From: Candidatus Hydrogenedens sp.
GTDB lineage: Bacteria; Hydrogenedentota; Hydrogenedentia; Hydrogenedentales; Hydrogenedentaceae
DNA length: 10,000 nt
Assembly: GCA_020216745.1 (NCBI GenBank)
Contig: JAIWNQ010000139.1
Span: 1 to 10,000, forward strand
Direction: 5' to 3'
Below are positions 7,632 through 10,000 of the stretch, piece after piece; the first letter of the stretch is position 1; the number at the start of each line of letters is the position of its first letter. The notes under the pieces are model-generated. The model saw only the letters and a program-made list of their open reading frames with translations, was not told where the DNA came from and made no database searches. A program made the position numbers and the translations under genes.

Positions 7632-9068
7632 ATGATACCAACAAATGACATAAATGCTTTTTTCCGTTCCTATGCTTCAAATCTATTTATACGAACAAAA
7701 AATAACACCTATTCTTTTAAAGACATCTTAATGAAGTCTGATGAATATCTTAAGCACATATCATCAATAGAACGGTGTAGAGTTGGGCTTTTGTGTGTTC
7801 CTTCCATAGAAACAATTGCTATTCTATTTACACTCATAAGGTTACAAGCCGAAATTATAGTGCTATCCCCAAAAGAACCTGAGAACAGGATACATTCGAT
7901 ATTAAATCAATTAGAAGCAGATATATTGCTCTGCACAGACAAGTACCTCAACAAATCGCAAATTAGATATGCTCCTATTCCTGTGTGTGCAATTGAAAAA
8001 ATAGATACTATCAAATCACTCATCATCCCAAAAAGAATGAAGAGAAAGAGGGTTTCCAATGCACCCAGTTTTATTATCATGACTTCTGGCAGTTCAGGTT
8101 CTCCCAAAAGTGCAGTGTTAACAATAGATAATATGTTTGTCAATGCACATTTTAGTAATCGCAATATCTCCTTTAAAGAAGGTGATACTTGGCTATTATC
8201 GCTCCCTTTGTTTCACGTATCTGGACTGTCTATTCTATTTCGTGCAATAGAAGGAGGTGGGTGTATATATGTGCCTGAAAATCAAATTCGTTGGCAAGAT
8301 ACAGAATTACCACCCGAAATAACTCATATTTCTGTGGTAAGCACTATTATGAAGAGGATATTAGATAATAATAGGTTACCTGAAAATAATACCTTAAAAG
8401 CAATGCTTTTAGGTGGCGGACCAATTCCTGAAGGTCTTGTTAAGACATGCTATGCGAAAGGATTTCCTTTATATGTCACCTATGGATTAACGGAGATGGC
8501 TTCTCAAGTTACAACATCCACCCCTGAAGATACACTTGAACATCTACTTACAAGTGGTAAACCATTAATAAATGATACCGTTCACATCGAAGATGATGGG
8601 ACCATCTCTGTCAATGGACCTTGTCGTTTCCTTGGATACCTAAAAAATGGAATTCTTGAAAAACCTTTTGATTCCCAAGGTTGGTTTAACACACAGGACT
8701 TCGGTGAATGGACCTCAGATGGTTATCTACGTGTTTTAGGTCGGAAGGATTTGGTGTTCATTTGTGGTGGTGAAAATATCCAACCTGAAGAAATTGAAAA
8801 TTGTATGTTATCCAGTGGATATGTCGAAAAGGCTGTTGTTATACCATTGGACGATGCTGAATATGGAATGATACCTATTGCCTTTGTTGAATTTGCAAAA
8901 GGTTATAATGAAGACAAATTAAAATCATATTTAAAAGAGAGAATATCTGGGATTAAAATACCAAGATATTTCTACCCAATCCCAGAGGAATTTAATGTTA
9001 CAGGTATCAAAGTATCTCGGAAAATATTGCAAAATTATGCTTATAAAAATATAAAAGTAAAGGATTGA
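7632..9068 (+). CDS. menE: MenE-like acyl-CoA ligase (o-succinylbenzoate-CoA ligase type)
   Basis: A 478-residue cytoplasmic ANL-superfamily enzyme that activates a carboxylic acid as acyl-AMP and then forms the CoA thioester. MenE acts on o-succinylbenzoate in menaquinone synthesis. Signature elements in order: P-loop TSGSSGSPKS (151-160), SLPLFHVSGLSILFR (190-204) typical of MenE, GGGPIP (261-266), YGLTEMASQ (284-292), GWFNTQDFGEW (350-360) with the ribose-binding Asp356, GRKD (370-373) and GGENIQPEEIE (379-389). The C-terminal TGIKVSR places Lys460 at the position of the E. coli MenE catalytic lysine (GGIK-ISR). The length fits MenE. No other men gene is in the window, so a different aryl or acyl acid substrate remains possible. 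The gene follows the GH5-like stop by 30 bases and has only a weak ribosome site (AAAGAAAA near 7620-7627). Confidence 0.8.
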   Translation: MIPTNDINAFFRSYASNLFIRTKNNTYSFKDILMKSDEYLKHISSIERCRVGLLCVPSIETIAILFTLIRLQAEIIVLSPKEPENRIHSILNQLEADILLCTDKYLNKSQIRYAPIPVCAIEKIDTIKSLIIPKRMKRKRVSNAPSFIIMTSGSSGSPKSAVLTIDNMFVNAHFSNRNISFKEGDTWLLSLPLFHVSGLSILFRAIEGGGCIYVPENQIRWQDTELPPEITHISVVSTIMKRILDNNRLPENNTLKAMLLGGGPIPEGLVKTCYAKGFPLYVTYGLTEMASQVTTSTPEDTLEHLLTSGKPLINDTVHIEDDGTISVNGPCRFLGYLKNGILEKPFDSQGWFNTQDFGEWTSDGYLRVLGRKDLVFICGGENIQPEEIENCMLSSGYVEKAVVIPLDDAEYGMIPIAFVEFAKGYNEDKLKSYLKERISGIKIPRYFYPIPEEFNVTGIKVSRKILQNYAYKNIKVKD

Positions 9069-9072
9069 AACT

Positions 9073-10000
9073 ATGTTTCGAAGAACATCAGTCAGCCTTA
9101 TATTTTTCTTGATATTTCTTTCCGTTTCTTGCAGTATCTCATGTCAACAACGAACAGTTGAAATCCCTATGAGTGACGGAGTGAAATTAAAAGCAGAACT
9201 TTGGCTTCCCAGTGCTTTAGGTTCTTACCCAGTGCTCCTTGAACGCACACCATATAATCGACGAGATGTAATTAAAATGCATAAACATTTGGTTGATAGC
9301 GGGTATGCCGTTCTGGTTCAGAATTTACGAGGGATAGGAGGCTCGGAAGGTTCCTGGGAAGTCTTTGGAAATGATAGCTGGGGAGGACCAGGAAGACAAG
9401 ATGGAATAGATACCGTAAATTGGATAAAAAAGCGAAGATGGTGTAATGGCAAAATAGGGCTGTTGGGGTTTTCTGCTTCTGCTATATCAGCCCAATTACT
9501 TCTTTCAGCAGAACCCGAAGGTGTCCAATGTGCCTATCTTGTGGCAGGTTCAGATAATTTTTATGAAAGTATATTTCCTTATGGTTGCTACCGTAAAAAC
9601 ACAATAGAAGAATGGCCTCCTGCCCGTGAGTATTTGCCCGAAATTATAAAGCATCCTTCTTATGATGAATTTTGGGAGCGTAGAGATGCTCGTGCAAGAG
9701 CAGATAGGGTTAAAGTTCCAGTATACATTGTCGGCGGGTGGTATGACCTTTTTCAAAGAAGTTCCACCGAATTCTTCAGACTATTAAATACCAATGCTTC
9801 TTCGCCCACGTATGGAAAATGCAAACTGGTAATGCAGGCATTATCTCATGCTGCAACTCCAGGGGAACTGGTTATTGAGGACAGACAGAAAATAAACATT
9901 GATGAAAAAATGGGTAGCATGAAAGATTGGTTTGATTACTGGTTAAAAGGTGTAGACAATGGTCTGTATGTTAAGCCATCGGTTGCTCTATTCGTCGTTG
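9073..10000 (+). CDS. CocE/NonD-type exported serine hydrolase (3' end beyond window)
   Basis: Translation from ATG 9073 is open to the right edge (309 residues seen), so the protein is incomplete. An N-terminal signal peptide (MFRR then hydrophobic 8-19) is followed by two cysteines (20 and 24) that could be lipidated, but neither has Leu at -3. The alpha/beta-hydrolase part matches the X-Pro dipeptidyl-peptidase S15 / CocE family: ERTPYNR (57-63, with the oxyanion-type Tyr61), QNLRGIGGSEG (83-93), nucleophile Ser134 in GFSAS, Asp225 in GGWYDLF and His259 in LSHAATPGE. The family usually shows GxSYxG, so the elbow GFSASA is atypical. Members are acyl esterases or peptidases; the substrate is not readable. 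AAAGGA at 9059-9064 lies inside the end of the ligase gene and the gap is four bases, so the two genes are probably translationally linked. The C-terminal jelly-roll domain would lie outside the window. Confidence 0.88.
   Translation, partial: MFRRTSVSLIFFLIFLSVSCSISCQQRTVEIPMSDGVKLKAELWLPSALGSYPVLLERTPYNRRDVIKMHKHLVDSGYAVLVQNLRGIGGSEGSWEVFGNDSWGGPGRQDGIDTVNWIKKRRWCNGKIGLLGFSASAISAQLLLSAEPEGVQCAYLVAGSDNFYESIFPYGCYRKNTIEEWPPAREYLPEIIKHPSYDEFWERRDARARADRVKVPVYIVGGWYDLFQRSSTEFFRLLNTNASSPTYGKCKLVMQALSHAATPGELVIEDRQKINIDEKMGSMKDWFDYWLKGVDNGLYVKPSVALFVV

Noticed and set aside
1..10000. CRISPR arrays, insertion sequences, toxin-antitoxin or defence modules.
   Set aside because: No regularly spaced repeats, transposase or nuclease motifs, or paired small genes were found on either strand; overlapping reverse-strand frames are shadows of the + strand genes.

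Overview
The window is about 10 kb of AT-rich bacterial DNA (GC roughly in the high 30s by eye). All protein genes read on the + strand, and one tRNA gene reads on the - strand. Several points suggest a Gram-negative-type bacterium: a tandem lipid-A-disaccharide-synthase N-terminal (LAB_N) membrane protein, exported carbohydrate-active proteins, and a MenE-like ligase ending in the GIK-x-SR motif known from E. coli MenE. Large propeller-plus-helical secreted proteins and stand-alone sugar isomerase-like barrels are common in uncultured PVC/FCB-type and similar environmental lineages. I cannot name the taxon from sequence alone.

Layout. Bases 1-492 hold the end of an unrecognised basic protein cut by the left edge. 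Bases 599-1702 encode a complete alanine dehydrogenase (ald) with every expected active-site residue. Bases 1794-2681 encode a xylose-isomerase-like TIM barrel of the sugar phosphate isomerase/epimerase superfamily. Bases 2808-5060 encode a 750-residue protein with seven propeller repeats followed by a helix-rich domain resembling an (alpha/alpha) toroid. Bases 5193-5885 encode a seven-helix membrane protein made of two LAB_N repeats. A tRNA-Ala(GGC) gene lies at 6019-6094 on the - strand with a clear sigma70-type promoter. Bases 6231-7601 encode an exported GH5/endoglycoceramidase-like protein with altered catalytic positions. Bases 7632-9068 encode a MenE-type acyl-CoA ligase. Bases 9073-10000 hold the start of a CocE/NonD-type serine hydrolase that runs off the right edge.

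How the genes may fit together. Gaps of about 90-130 bases separate the genes up to 5885, so they look like separately transcribed or loosely linked units. The segment 6231-10000 looks like one transcription unit, with gaps of 30 and 4 bases. A loose theme of glycans and glycolipids runs through the barrel isomerase, the propeller/toroid protein, the LAB_N repeat protein and the GH5-like protein. This theme is inference from families; no known multi-gene system is recognisable. The clearest unusual points are the double LAB_N protein, the propeller-toroid fusion, and the GH5-like protein in which the usual nucleophile Glu and the Asn of the NEP motif are both Asp.
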